DNA of 64,000 bases from Paraburkholderia sp. (GTDB taxonomy: Bacteria > Pseudomonadota > Gammaproteobacteria > Burkholderiales > Burkholderiaceae): positions 186,001-250,000 of the forward strand of contig NZ_JAPWKB010000013.1 of assembly GCF_028283785.1 (NCBI RefSeq). The letters are read 5' to 3'. A program made the translations under genes and the position numbers. Positions 28,865 through 37,777 of the stretch are shown here, piece after piece. Below the pieces are notes generated by a model. It searched no databases, was not told where the DNA came from, and saw only the letters and a list, made by a program, of their open reading frames with translations. Position 1 is the stretch's first letter, and each line of letters starts with the position of its first letter.

Positions 28865-29750
28865 CGCATGCGTCCAGCGCATGCGAGGCGACGAAGCGGT
28901 CGATACTCGCGGCAATCCGCGCCGGATCACGCAATACGACCCAATGTCCGGCGTCGATTTCCTCGCGGACATTCGGCCCCGTCCACGTTTCGAGTCCGAC
29001 CGAAAGTAGAGGGCCTACATAACGGTCGCGCATCGGGACGAGGAATTGCACCGGAGCGATCGCACGGCGTGGATCGGGCCGACGCAGTCGATCGACGAAG
29101 TTGGCGCGGTACAGATTCAGGCCGTTGATCGCGTTTCGCAGCTGCGACGGATCGCGGCGTACCCGCAAATCTTCGGTGATGCGCAGCCAGAGCGGCCACG
29201 CGTGTGCGCCGCCCGCGCGCCATACGAGTTCCGGGACGAGCGGCAGATGGAAGAAGAGGATGTACCAGGACTTCAGCAGTTGCCGCACACTACTGCCGAA
29301 CGGCTTTTTCGGGCCGTCGCCGCGCAATCCTGCCGATGCATGGTCGAGCGACGGGCCGGAGATCGATGTGAACGACGCGATGCGTCCAGCGAATGCGTCG
29401 CGGGTCGCGGCTTCCCAGCTTTGGATCGATCCCCAGTCGTGACCGACCAGATGGAACGCGCGATGCGGCCCGCAGGTGGCGTCGGCGACTGCGGCGAGGT
29501 CGTCGGCGAGTCGTTCGAGGCGGTAATCGATGCATGCGCGTGGCGCATCCGACGCGCCGGCGCCGCGCACGTCATAGCTGATTACACGATACCGGGCGTC
29601 GAGTAACGCACGGATCGGCTCCCACACGCACGCCGAATCCGGGTAGCCATGCACGAAAATAATCGGCGGTGCATCGCGTGGGCCGCTGACATACACGGCG
29701 AGCCGCGTGTGCGCAGCATCGCCCGAATCGACGGTGAAAGCGTCGTGCAT
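28839..29750 (-). CDS. Alpha/beta hydrolase (epoxide hydrolase/dehalogenase-like)
   Basis: PPIIFVHGYPDSACVWEPIRALL; DVRGAGASDAP; LVGHDWGSIQSWEAA; 3' end overlaps the DUF1089-like gene. Confidence 0.88.
   Translation of the reverse strand: MHDAFTVDSGDAAHTRLAVYVSGPRDAPPIIFVHGYPDSACVWEPIRALLDARYRVISYDVRGAGASDAPRACIDYRLERLADDLAAVADATCGPHRAFHLVGHDWGSIQSWEAATRDAFAGRIASFTSISGPSLDHASAGLRGDGPKKPFGSSVRQLLKSWYILFFHLPLVPELVWRAGGAHAWPLWLRITEDLRVRRDPSQLRNAINGLNLYRANFVDRLRRPDPRRAIAPVQFLVPMRDRYVGPLLSVGLETWTGPNVREEIDAGHWVVLRDPARIAASIDRFVASHALDACVTHRAASA
28866..28884. repeat. GCATGCG-N5-CGCATGC dyad at gene 3' end
   Basis: N5 tccag; within the last codons of the alpha/beta hydrolase. Confidence 0.8.
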
Positions 29751-29763
29751 TACGCCACCGTGC

Positions 29764-30645
29764 TCACGCTGCCGCCCGCACACCGCGACGATTCGCTTTC
29801 AACGCTGACGGGCTGGCTGCGTTGGTCGCATCGACATCGGCGATCAGGCCGTCGATCCTTGCCAGTTGCGCGCGATTGTCGTGATCCCACGGATGAAACC
29901 CGGGTTTGAAAAATCTCAGCCATTCGAGCGCAATGTTCGGAAACACGCCATGACGGGGCCCATACAGAAACTTGACGACTTGCCACATGCCACGCAAATG
30001 GCCGCCCCGTTTGCGATCGGCGACGATCAGGCGCACGTGAAAGTCGAAGACGATCAGCCAGAATAGCAGCGTGACGACCAGCATCACACCGGTGCGTATC
30101 AGATAGCGACCCATGCCCGGCTTCAGCACGGTATTCCACACGTCGTACGACACCGACTTATGCTCGGTCTCTTCGAGCGCATGCCAGATCCACATCTGCC
30201 GGTAGCCATCCACGGAGCCTGCGACACGCGTGTCGTCTTCGAGCAGGATCGCGGCGAGCATGGCGGTGTAGTGTTCCAGCGCGACGGTCATCGCAAGCTG
30301 GAACGATTTGGGCAGCACCTTGCGATTTAAATTGAGCAATGCTGCGAGCCGTCGATCGAGCTTGTGGGCGGGTAAACCGGCCGCTTGCAGAAGGTCGTTG
30401 TATTCGACGTGTTCCCGCGTATGCATCGCTTCCTGACCGATAAATCCGAGCACCTGTTTCTTTAGAACGGGATCCTCGATCTGGTCGCGATAGTTGCGCA
30501 CGCTGTCCATAAAGAAGCGTTCTCCTGCAGGAAACAGCAGAGAGAGTGCATTGAAGAAATGCGTGACATGCGGTCCCAGCTTGTGCCAATCCCTGGCGCG
30601 CTCGGGCGGTAATGCAAAACGAAGATCTCGGCGAACGGGCATCAT
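29764..30645 (-). CDS. Metal-dependent hydrolase family (PF10118-like)
   Basis: HFFNALSLLFPAGERFFMDSVRNYRDQIEDPVLKKQVLGFIGQEAMHTREHVEYN; EHYTAMLAAILLED; WHALEETEHKSVSYDVWN. Confidence 0.85.
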   Translation of the reverse strand: MMPVRRDLRFALPPERARDWHKLGPHVTHFFNALSLLFPAGERFFMDSVRNYRDQIEDPVLKKQVLGFIGQEAMHTREHVEYNDLLQAAGLPAHKLDRRLAALLNLNRKVLPKSFQLAMTVALEHYTAMLAAILLEDDTRVAGSVDGYRQMWIWHALEETEHKSVSYDVWNTVLKPGMGRYLIRTGVMLVVTLLFWLIVFDFHVRLIVADRKRGGHLRGMWQVVKFLYGPRHGVFPNIALEWLRFFKPGFHPWDHDNRAQLARIDGLIADVDATNAASPSALKANRRGVRAAA

Positions 30646-30671
30646 GGCCTTTCTCCCTGAGTAAGCTGTGG

Positions 30672-31577
30672 TTACGCGCGACGTCCCGCGACTTCCGCGG
30701 CGCGTGCGCGTTTTTGCGCGATCCGTTTCATCCGGCGCGTCTGCATCACGACGAGCGCCTGGTACGCCGCAGGCAAGGTGCGTGCGAGCCAGTCGGCGGC
30801 GCGCGCATCCCGACCGATCAACACACGTCGCCGGTTTTTGCGCACGCCTTCGAGAATGACGCGTGCGGCTTCGTCGGCGGTGGTGATAAAGAACTTCTCG
30901 AAGTCGTCCTTGCCTTGCTGCTCGTTTTCAAGCATGAAGCCGACCATATTCGACGCGATCCGGCTCGACTGCGCGATGCTGGTGCGAATGCCGCCGGGAT
31001 GTACGCACGTGGCCGATACACCGCAATTCATCAGGTCGAGTTCCTGGCGCAATGCTTCGGTGAAACCCCGCACCGCAAACTTCGTCGCGTTGTAACCGCT
31101 CATGCCAGGCTGCGAAAACAGACCGAACACGCTCGACGTGTTGATCACATGTCCTTCGCCCGAGGCCTTTAAATAAGGCAAAAACGCTTTCGTGCCGTGA
31201 ACCACACCCCAAAAGTTGATGCCGACGATCCATTCGAGATCGGCGTATTCCATACCTTCGATCGTGCTCGACAACGCAACGCCCGCATTGTTGAACACGA
31301 GGTTCACGCGTCCATGTGCGGCGGCGGACTGCGCGGCCCATGCGAGCATCGCCGCTCGATCGGCGACATCGAGTACGCAGGTCGTGACGTTCAGCGGTGC
31401 GCCGACGATTTGCGGCGCGGCGGCCGATGCGAGACGTGCTGTCTCCGCGAGGCCGCTTGCATTGCGGTCGGCCAGCGCGAGATGGCAGCCTTCGCGCGCC
31501 AGTTGAATCGCGAGCGAGCGCCCCATGCCTGAGCCTGCGCCGGTTATCGCGGCAACCTTGTCGGTGAAATGCTTCAT
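30672..31577 (-). CDS. Short-chain dehydrogenase/reductase
   Basis: VAAITGAGSGMGRSLAIQLAREG; LVFNNAGVAL; SSVFGLFSQPGMSGYNATKFAVRGF. Confidence 0.92.
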   Translation of the reverse strand: MKHFTDKVAAITGAGSGMGRSLAIQLAREGCHLALADRNASGLAETARLASAAAPQIVGAPLNVTTCVLDVADRAAMLAWAAQSAAAHGRVNLVFNNAGVALSSTIEGMEYADLEWIVGINFWGVVHGTKAFLPYLKASGEGHVINTSSVFGLFSQPGMSGYNATKFAVRGFTEALRQELDLMNCGVSATCVHPGGIRTSIAQSSRIASNMVGFMLENEQQGKDDFEKFFITTADEAARVILEGVRKNRRRVLIGRDARAADWLARTLPAAYQALVVMQTRRMKRIAQKRARAAEVAGRRA

Positions 31578-31616
31578 AAGCTGTCTCCGTTCCTCTCTGA
31601 GCGGTGCACTGTCGTT

Positions 31617-33251
31617 TCAGGCGTTTCGCATCACATCGCTCTGTGGCGATGTCGTGGTGCTCGTGGTACTCGTCGTGTTTGATGTCGTATCTGGCGTCGC
31701 GTTGCTGGTGTTTGCGGTGGCCGTGCCAGGTGGAAAGGCAAAGTAGTCGGCGAGGTTGAACGTGCTGGTGGCCTGTCGGAAGCGAAAAGCGAATCCGGGC
31801 CACAGAGTGGTGTTTTTGCCGCTTCGCGGATCGAGATACCAACTCTTGCAACCGCCCGTGGACCAGATTGCGCGGCCGAGTCGTTGCTGGATCTGCTCGT
31901 TGTATTCACGTTCGATCTGAGGGCGCACCTCGATCGCATTCGCTTTTTCCGCACGCATCGTTTTCAACGCGCGCACGATGTATTCGACCTGCGATTCGAT
32001 CATGTACACCATCGAGTTATGTCCGAGGCCGGTGTTCGGTCCCACTACCATGAAGAAGTTCGGATAGCCGGGTAGCGATGTGCCGAGATAGGCATGCGCG
32101 CCATCGCGCCAGGTGTCGACGATATCGACGCCGCCGCGACCGATGACCACACCGCGCGGAAACGGATCGGCCACCTGAAAACCGGTGCCGAAGATGATTG
32201 CGTCCACCGGATGACGTGCACCGTCGCTCGTCACGACAGCGTCTTCCTCGATGCGTGCAATCGATGTCGACACAACCGATACATTGCTGCGCGACAGGGC
32301 CGGGAAGTAGTCGTTCGAAATGAGAATGCGCTTGCAACCCATCGTGTAATCGGGCGTCAATGTTGCGCGCAAGTGCGGATCCGGCACTTGCCGCCGCAGA
32401 TGACGCACCGCGATTCTCTGCGCGGTCTTCATCAGCGAAGGGTGAATCGCAAAACCGAATGCGCGCGATTCGAGCATGCCGTACAGGCCTGCACGCATGA
32501 GCTTTTGCGTGAATGGAAGATGCTTGAACAACCATTGTTCGAACGGCTTGATCGCGCGATCGCCCTTCGGCATGATCCACGGCGGCGTGCGTTGAAACAG
32601 CGCGAGATGTCCGACTTGCGGCGCGATCTGCGGCACGAACTGGATCGCGCTCGCACCGGTGCCGATCACCGCGACGCGCTTGCCTTCGAACGCATACGTG
32701 TGATCCCAGTGTTGCGAGTGAAACGCGTTGCCCTTGAACCGTTCGATGCCGGCAATATCCGGCATCGCTGCGCGCGACAAACCTCCCATACCCGACACCA
32801 GCACGCGCGCCGACCAGCGTTGCCCGTTTGAAAACTGCAATTGCCAGCGCTGCGCCGTGTCGTCGAATACCGCACGCGTCAATTCATGCCCAAACCGCAG
32901 ATACGGTTCGACGCCGAAGCGTTGCGAACAGTCGTCGAGGTACGCGCGAATTTCCGGCTGACGCGCAAACATACGCGTCCAGTTGGGATTCGGCGCGAAC
33001 GAAAACGAGTAGACGTGCGATTGCACATCGCACGCGCAACCGGGGTAGTGGTTGTCGCGCCAGGTGCCCCCCACGGAGTGCGCTTTTTCGGCCACCATGA
33101 AGTCGTTGAGGCCGGCGTCGAGGAGGCGGATCGCCATGCCGAGCCCCGCGAAACCGGAGCCGATGATTGCGACATCGGTGACGACGGGCGGTGTCGATTC
33201 GGGCGTCGGGTCCGGCGGCAGGCCGTCTGGAGGCATCGAGCGTGCATTCAT
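31617..33251 (-). CDS. Flavin-containing Baeyer-Villiger-type monooxygenase
   Basis: VAIIGSGFAGLGMAIRLLDAG; GGTWRDNHYPGCACDVQSHVYSFSF; FKGNAFHSQHWDHTYAFEGKRVAVIGTGASAIQFVPQIA; Thr/Ser/Asn-rich C-terminal tail. Confidence 0.9.
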   Translation of the reverse strand: MNARSMPPDGLPPDPTPESTPPVVTDVAIIGSGFAGLGMAIRLLDAGLNDFMVAEKAHSVGGTWRDNHYPGCACDVQSHVYSFSFAPNPNWTRMFARQPEIRAYLDDCSQRFGVEPYLRFGHELTRAVFDDTAQRWQLQFSNGQRWSARVLVSGMGGLSRAAMPDIAGIERFKGNAFHSQHWDHTYAFEGKRVAVIGTGASAIQFVPQIAPQVGHLALFQRTPPWIMPKGDRAIKPFEQWLFKHLPFTQKLMRAGLYGMLESRAFGFAIHPSLMKTAQRIAVRHLRRQVPDPHLRATLTPDYTMGCKRILISNDYFPALSRSNVSVVSTSIARIEEDAVVTSDGARHPVDAIIFGTGFQVADPFPRGVVIGRGGVDIVDTWRDGAHAYLGTSLPGYPNFFMVVGPNTGLGHNSMVYMIESQVEYIVRALKTMRAEKANAIEVRPQIEREYNEQIQQRLGRAIWSTGGCKSWYLDPRSGKNTTLWPGFAFRFRQATSTFNLADYFAFPPGTATANTSNATPDTTSNTTSTTSTTTSPQSDVMRNA

Positions 33252-33280
33252 CCGATCCGTCTCCTGTTACGTTATTGACT

Positions 33281-33300
33281 GTTACATTGATGGATGTAAC
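33281..33300. promoter_or_regulatory. Candidate operator: perfect inverted repeat upstream of the monooxygenase
   Basis: GTTACAT-TGATGG-ATGTAAC 7-6-7, with an additional half TGTTAC at 33265-33270. Confidence 0.6.
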
Positions 33301-33421
33301 GATAGAAGCGTTTTCGAGGCGATGCAAGCCCCGCGGTTAGACGCGAGGCTCTACGGGGTGCAGCAAAACGTGGGGAAATTGAAAGCCGGTCAGCCGCGAA
33401 CGGGCGCCGGCACGCGACGGA

Positions 33422-34312
33422 TCAACGGCGCGGTTTGTCTTTTTTCGGCTTTCGCGAAAGGGTTTCGTGAAGCGTGGACTCGACACCCGCCGCCGAATCC
33501 GGATCGCGCGTGTGAGGTTTACGGCCGAGCTTAGTTTCGAGGATTGCCGCGACGCGGTCGCCGAGATAGTCGCCGGACGCTTCTTCGAGCGCGCGGTTCA
33601 TCTCCGATTCGACCAGCACCATCGCGAGCGGCCGCACGCGCCAGATCGCATCCACCAGCGCAGGCACATCGGCAGGCGGCGGCAGCGCGTCAGCGTCGTA
33701 GCGGTCCAGTTGACGCACGACGAGGTCCACCAGCGCCTTCGCAACCGCGTTGAAATGCGGCCGCGCGATGCTGACGGCGTCGAGCAGATCGGCGAGCGGA
33801 ATGCCTTCATGCGCGAGCGCGGCGCCCGCCGACAACGCAGCCGGGCTGGGCGTGACGAACGACAGGCCGTCGCGTTCGAGCAGTCCGAGATCCACGGCTT
33901 TGCCCAACGCACTGGGCGACGCCTTGTCGCCGAACATGTGCAGCAGTTCGAGCACCGACAGTTTCTTTGGACGCTCGCGCGACCATCGACCGCCGATCGC
34001 GGTTTCGAGTCCGAGAATCGAACGCAGATCGTGGCCTTCATCGACGGCCTTGATCAGATCCTGGATGTTCGACAGCGTGTAGCCGCGCGCGAGCAGGTGA
34101 TTGATGAGTTTGAGGCGTGACACGTGCGTATCGTTGTACACGCCGACACGGCCGCGTTTTTCGGGCGGCGCGAGCAGTCCGCGATCCTGATACGCGCGAA
34201 CGTTGCGCACGGTGCTGTCGGTGACGCGCGCGAGTTCGTCGACGGTATATTCGTTTCGCGGCGCTGCGGCGGCATCCGGCGTTTCGGCGGTGTCGATAGG
34301 CGTGTTCGTCAT
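33422..34312 (-). CDS. MerR family transcriptional regulator
   Basis: YTVDELARVTDSTVRNVRAYQDRGLLAPPEKRGRVGVYNDTHVSRLKLINHLLARGYTLSNIQDLI. Confidence 0.9.
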   Translation of the reverse strand: MTNTPIDTAETPDAAAAPRNEYTVDELARVTDSTVRNVRAYQDRGLLAPPEKRGRVGVYNDTHVSRLKLINHLLARGYTLSNIQDLIKAVDEGHDLRSILGLETAIGGRWSRERPKKLSVLELLHMFGDKASPSALGKAVDLGLLERDGLSFVTPSPAALSAGAALAHEGIPLADLLDAVSIARPHFNAVAKALVDLVVRQLDRYDADALPPPADVPALVDAIWRVRPLAMVLVESEMNRALEEASGDYLGDRVAAILETKLGRKPHTRDPDSAAGVESTLHETLSRKPKKDKPRR

Positions 34313-34368
34313 GCTGCGATTTTAGCGTGTGACGCGTTTAAAAAGCGTATGTCGCACAGCGCGTGTGC

Positions 34369-34920
34369 TCATTGATCCGGTGGCGTGGTGTTGCCATCGC
34401 CGAGTACGCGTTGCATCAGCGTGGTGTCGAGCCATCGGCCATGTTTGAATCCTACCGATTTCAATGTGCCGACGAGTTCGAAACCGAGCGAGCGGTGTAA
34501 CGACAGTGAACCGCCGCTGCCGCCGTCTGCGATGACGGCGATCATCAACCGCCACGGCCCGCGTTCGCATTGTTCGATCAAGGTCTGCAGCAGCAGACGT
34601 CCGAGGCCGCGACCGCGATACGTGTCGTCGATATAGATCGAATCTTCGATCGAGTTGCGATACGCGGCACGCGGTCGATACGGCGTGGCGTAGCAGTAAC
34701 CGGCGACCTTGCCGTCGATTTCCGCGACCATATAGGGCAAACCGTGACCGACAACGCTCGCATGACGTGCGCGCATGTCATCGACGCTGGGTGGCGTTTC
34801 TTCGAACGACGCGACGCCGGTGAGCACATGGTGCGCGTAAATGGCCTGAATCGCGGGGATATCGTCGTCGGTCGCGTCGCGCATGAGCGGCGCGGTGGAG
34901 TGGGCGTGGGCGGGTGTCAT
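34369..34920 (-). CDS. GNAT N-acetyltransferase (phosphinothricin acetyltransferase-like)
   Basis: MRDATDDDIPAIQAIYAHHVLTGVASFEETPPSVDDMRARHA; YIDDTYRGRGLGRLLLQTLIEQ. Confidence 0.88.
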   Translation of the reverse strand: MTPAHAHSTAPLMRDATDDDIPAIQAIYAHHVLTGVASFEETPPSVDDMRARHASVVGHGLPYMVAEIDGKVAGYCYATPYRPRAAYRNSIEDSIYIDDTYRGRGLGRLLLQTLIEQCERGPWRLMIAVIADGGSGGSLSLHRSLGFELVGTLKSVGFKHGRWLDTTLMQRVLGDGNTTPPDQ

Positions 34921-35045
34921 CTGCTGTTTGAAAACAACTGTTTTTGCGGACGTTTGATCGGCAACGCGCACGACGGCGCGGCGCGTGGTGATCAAGTGCC
35001 ATTCCGTCGTGCTATGCGTCTATGTCATGGGAACGCAAACCCGCA

Positions 35046-35306
35046 TCAAGGATGCGTATACGTATCGTTATTCGGCATATTGTGCGCGTTGTTGTGATGC
35101 GGCGGAACGTGATGCTTTTTCTTGTGTTTAGGTTTCGGCGCGGGCTTGTGGTCGGGCGGCGGGTCGCCCGCAACCGGGCGCGGATGCGCCTGCTGCGGTG
35201 TCGACTGGCCTTCGCCGAAGGTGTACGTCTGCGAAGTCTGCGCGACTGCATGGGCGGCGATGCCAAGCGTCAACACTGCGCCGGCGAGATAGATCGAAAG
35301 CTTCAT
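35046..35306 (-). CDS. Small secreted His/Lys/Pro-rich protein
   Basis: MKLSIYLAGAVLTLGIAAHAVAQ signal peptide; HKPAPKPKHKKKHHVPPHHNNAHNMPNNDTYTHP. Confidence 0.75.
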   Translation of the reverse strand: MKLSIYLAGAVLTLGIAAHAVAQTSQTYTFGEGQSTPQQAHPRPVAGDPPPDHKPAPKPKHKKKHHVPPHHNNAHNMPNNDTYTHP

Positions 35307-35370
35307 CAGTCCTCCTTGTGCGAAGCCGATAGCTTACCGCAGCGCATCAAAGGAAGGGCTTCGAAGCTGA

Positions 35371-35392
35371 AAAGGCGGGAATCCCCGCCTTT
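35371..35392 (-). terminator. Hairpin downstream of the minus-strand oxidoreductase gene
   Basis: AAAGGCGGG-aatc-CCCGCCTTT, 9-bp perfect stem. Confidence 0.65.
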
Positions 35393-35406
35393 CGTTTTAT
35401 CGTGGG

Positions 35407-36369
35407 TTACATCGTAAAGACCAGGCGGTCGCCAGCGTCGCTTTGCCATGCGTTTTCCACATCCGTCAACGGCACCGCCTGCGCATTGACCGACAGTCCC
35501 GCGCTCGTCACCGCGTTCAGCACGCCGCCGATCGAACGCAGCAAGCCTGCATTCGACACGCTGCCCAGGCCGGTGCCGAGCATCTCGAGTCCCGAACTGC
35601 GTAATGCGGATGCCGGAAAATTGATTGTCGTGCCGCCGAGCGATCCGATCTGCACATAGCGGATACGAGGTTCGGCGTCGTCGCCGCTGCCGTGTCCCGA
35701 GACGGCGCCGAGCAGGCATTCCGCGGACGGTCCCCACAGATAATCGAGGATCACATCGACGCGGTGGCCGCGGATCGTATCGCGGAAGGTTTGCGTAAGG
35801 GCTTCCGGCGACGCATCCAGTGGAATCAGCACATCGGCGCCGAGTGCGTCGAGGCCTTGAACGCTGCGCGCGGTGCGACCGGTGACGATCACGGTGCCCG
35901 CGCCGAGATGCTTTGCGATCTGGATCGCGAGCCGTCCGGACGTGCCGGTTGCTCCGTTGATCAGCACGTTTTCGCCGCGTTGGAAACGTGCACGTTCGAC
36001 CAGACCGGCCCATGACGACATGCCCGGGTTGCCGATCGCCGCGGCCGTCACGTCATCGACGTCATCCGGAACGGGCACGCAGTACGCTTGCCTGACGACA
36101 GTGGATTGCGCCATCGATCCATACGGGCTGCGTGGAAATGCAAAGTAGACGCGCTGTCCGTCCGGCAGCGTCCCGATACCGTCGACGCCCGGCACGAGCG
36201 GCAGCGTGGTGCCGCTACTGTAATGTTTGCCGGAAGCCTGGCTGCGCACGAGTTGGCTCAACGCGGCGGCGTGAACCTTGACGAGCGTTTCGCTCACACC
36301 CGCGACCGGGTCGGCGAATTCGTCATAGCGGGGTGGGGCGGCAAAGTCATGAACAACGGCAGCTTTCAT
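35407..36369 (-). CDS. Zinc-type alcohol dehydrogenase/quinone oxidoreductase
   Basis: MKAAVVHDFAAPPRYDEFADP; LINGATGTSGRLAIQIAKHLGAGTVIVTGR. Confidence 0.88.
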   Translation of the reverse strand: MKAAVVHDFAAPPRYDEFADPVAGVSETLVKVHAAALSQLVRSQASGKHYSSGTTLPLVPGVDGIGTLPDGQRVYFAFPRSPYGSMAQSTVVRQAYCVPVPDDVDDVTAAAIGNPGMSSWAGLVERARFQRGENVLINGATGTSGRLAIQIAKHLGAGTVIVTGRTARSVQGLDALGADVLIPLDASPEALTQTFRDTIRGHRVDVILDYLWGPSAECLLGAVSGHGSGDDAEPRIRYVQIGSLGGTTINFPASALRSSGLEMLGTGLGSVSNAGLLRSIGGVLNAVTSAGLSVNAQAVPLTDVENAWQSDAGDRLVFTM

Positions 36370-36457
36370 TCGTCTCTCCATGCGTTCCAAACCCGCATGT
36401 TACGTAGATTCGTTGTTGGAGGTCGCGACGATGTGCATGACATATCAGCGGTGCGTC

Positions 36458-36567
36458 GCATGCCGGGCGCGCATGCGACGCAGATCGTGGCATGCGTGCA
36501 GCGCATTTGCGCATCGCACGCATGCGTTGCCGTCATGCATGAATGGTGGCATGCGTCACGCGCATGC
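36458..36567. repeat. Cluster of three GCATGCG-N5-CGCATGC dyads
   Basis: 36458-36476 (N5 gggcg, one mismatch), 36490-36508 (N5 tgcag, degenerate right arm), 36549-36567 (N5 tcacg, perfect). Confidence 0.8.
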
Positions 36568-36583
36568 GAATGCTTCGAAGCGT

Positions 36584-37471
36584 TTATGCGGTGCGTCGCG
36601 AGGGCACGCTGCGCGAAAAGTGCTTCGCGCCCGCTACGCATGCGACAACCGCGATCGTGACGAGCACCATCACGACGGGAACCTGTTCGTGAAGGAGCCA
36701 CGCGGCAAGCACGAGTCCGAAAAACGGCTGAAGCAGTTGCAGTTGTCCGACGGCCGCGATGCCGCCAAGTGCGAGTCCGCGATACCAGAATACGAAGCCG
36801 ATCAGCATGCTGAACAGCGACACGTATGCCAAACCCCAAAGCGATGCTTGGCCGATACCGTCGAACGACGCCGGGCGCAGCCACCATGCGAGCGGCGCCA
36901 TCAACGGCAATGACAGCACGAGCGCCCAGGAGATCACCTGCCATCCGCCGAGGTGCCGTGATAGTCGGGCGCCTTCCGCATAGGCCAGACCGCACACGAC
37001 GATCGCGGCCAGCATCAGTGCATCGCCGAGCGGCGATGCATGCACCCCGTCGCGGATCGCAAACCCGACGACGGCTGCACTACCGAGCGTCGAGAAGATC
37101 CAGAACGCCGGATGCGGATGCTCGCCGCCGCGCAGCACGCCGAAGATCGCAGTGAAGAGCGGCAGCAAGCCGACGAATACCACCGCATGCGCCGAGGTGA
37201 TGTGTTGAAGCGCGAGTGCCGTGAGCAGCGGAAATCCGACGACGACACCGATCGCGACGATCCCCAACGGCAACAGATCACGGCGTGCGGGGCGGGTCTG
37301 GCGAAAGACGAGCAGCAGGAGCGCCGCGAGCGCACCCGCGATGCTCGCGCGCGCGACGGTCAGGAACACGGGATCGAGACCCCGGACGGCGAGACGCGTG
37401 GCGGGCAGCGATCCGCTGAAGATCAGCACGCCGAGCAGGCCGTTCAGCCAGCCGGTGGTGGATTTTTCCAT
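36584..37471 (-). CDS. EamA/DMT-family transporter
   Basis: LLGVLIFSGSLPATRLAVRGLDPVFLTVARASIAGALAALLL; duplicated 5-TM pattern. Confidence 0.88.
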   Translation of the reverse strand: MEKSTTGWLNGLLGVLIFSGSLPATRLAVRGLDPVFLTVARASIAGALAALLLLVFRQTRPARRDLLPLGIVAIGVVVGFPLLTALALQHITSAHAVVFVGLLPLFTAIFGVLRGGEHPHPAFWIFSTLGSAAVVGFAIRDGVHASPLGDALMLAAIVVCGLAYAEGARLSRHLGGWQVISWALVLSLPLMAPLAWWLRPASFDGIGQASLWGLAYVSLFSMLIGFVFWYRGLALGGIAAVGQLQLLQPFFGLVLAAWLLHEQVPVVMVLVTIAVVACVAGAKHFSRSVPSRRTA

Positions 37472-37611
37472 TTTTAGAGAGGGCGCGCGAGTGAGATGAA
37501 CGCGTGAGCATCGCGCAAGGCGAACGAAAAGATAAGGTACGGATCGGCCGGATTCGTCCGAACTGTACAGACGAACTTGACTGCACAGATCGTGATCGAA
37601 ATCGAAATGGA

Positions 37612-37647
37612 AAAGCCCCGGCCTGAGTTCGATCAGGAGCGGGGCTT
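37612..37647. terminator. Nested hairpin, terminator-like
   Basis: AAGCCCCG g CCTGA-gttcga-TCAGG ag CGGGGCTT; minus strand continues TTCC. Confidence 0.6.
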
Positions 37648-37686
37648 GGGTGAAGAGTGATGCATTACGATCTCAAGATGAAGCTA

Positions 37687-37777
37687 CAAACACCAACGAC
37701 AAACACCAACGACAAACACCAACGACAACCACCAACGACAAACACCAACGACAAACACCAACGACAACCACCAACTA
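37687..37777. repeat. 13-bp minisatellite, 7 tandem units (caaacaccaacga with caaccaccaacga variants)
   Basis: Seven consecutive 13-mers counted directly. Confidence 0.95.

Noticed and set aside
37687-37777. CRISPR-like array
   Set aside because: Units are contiguous 13-mers without spacers; no cas genes.
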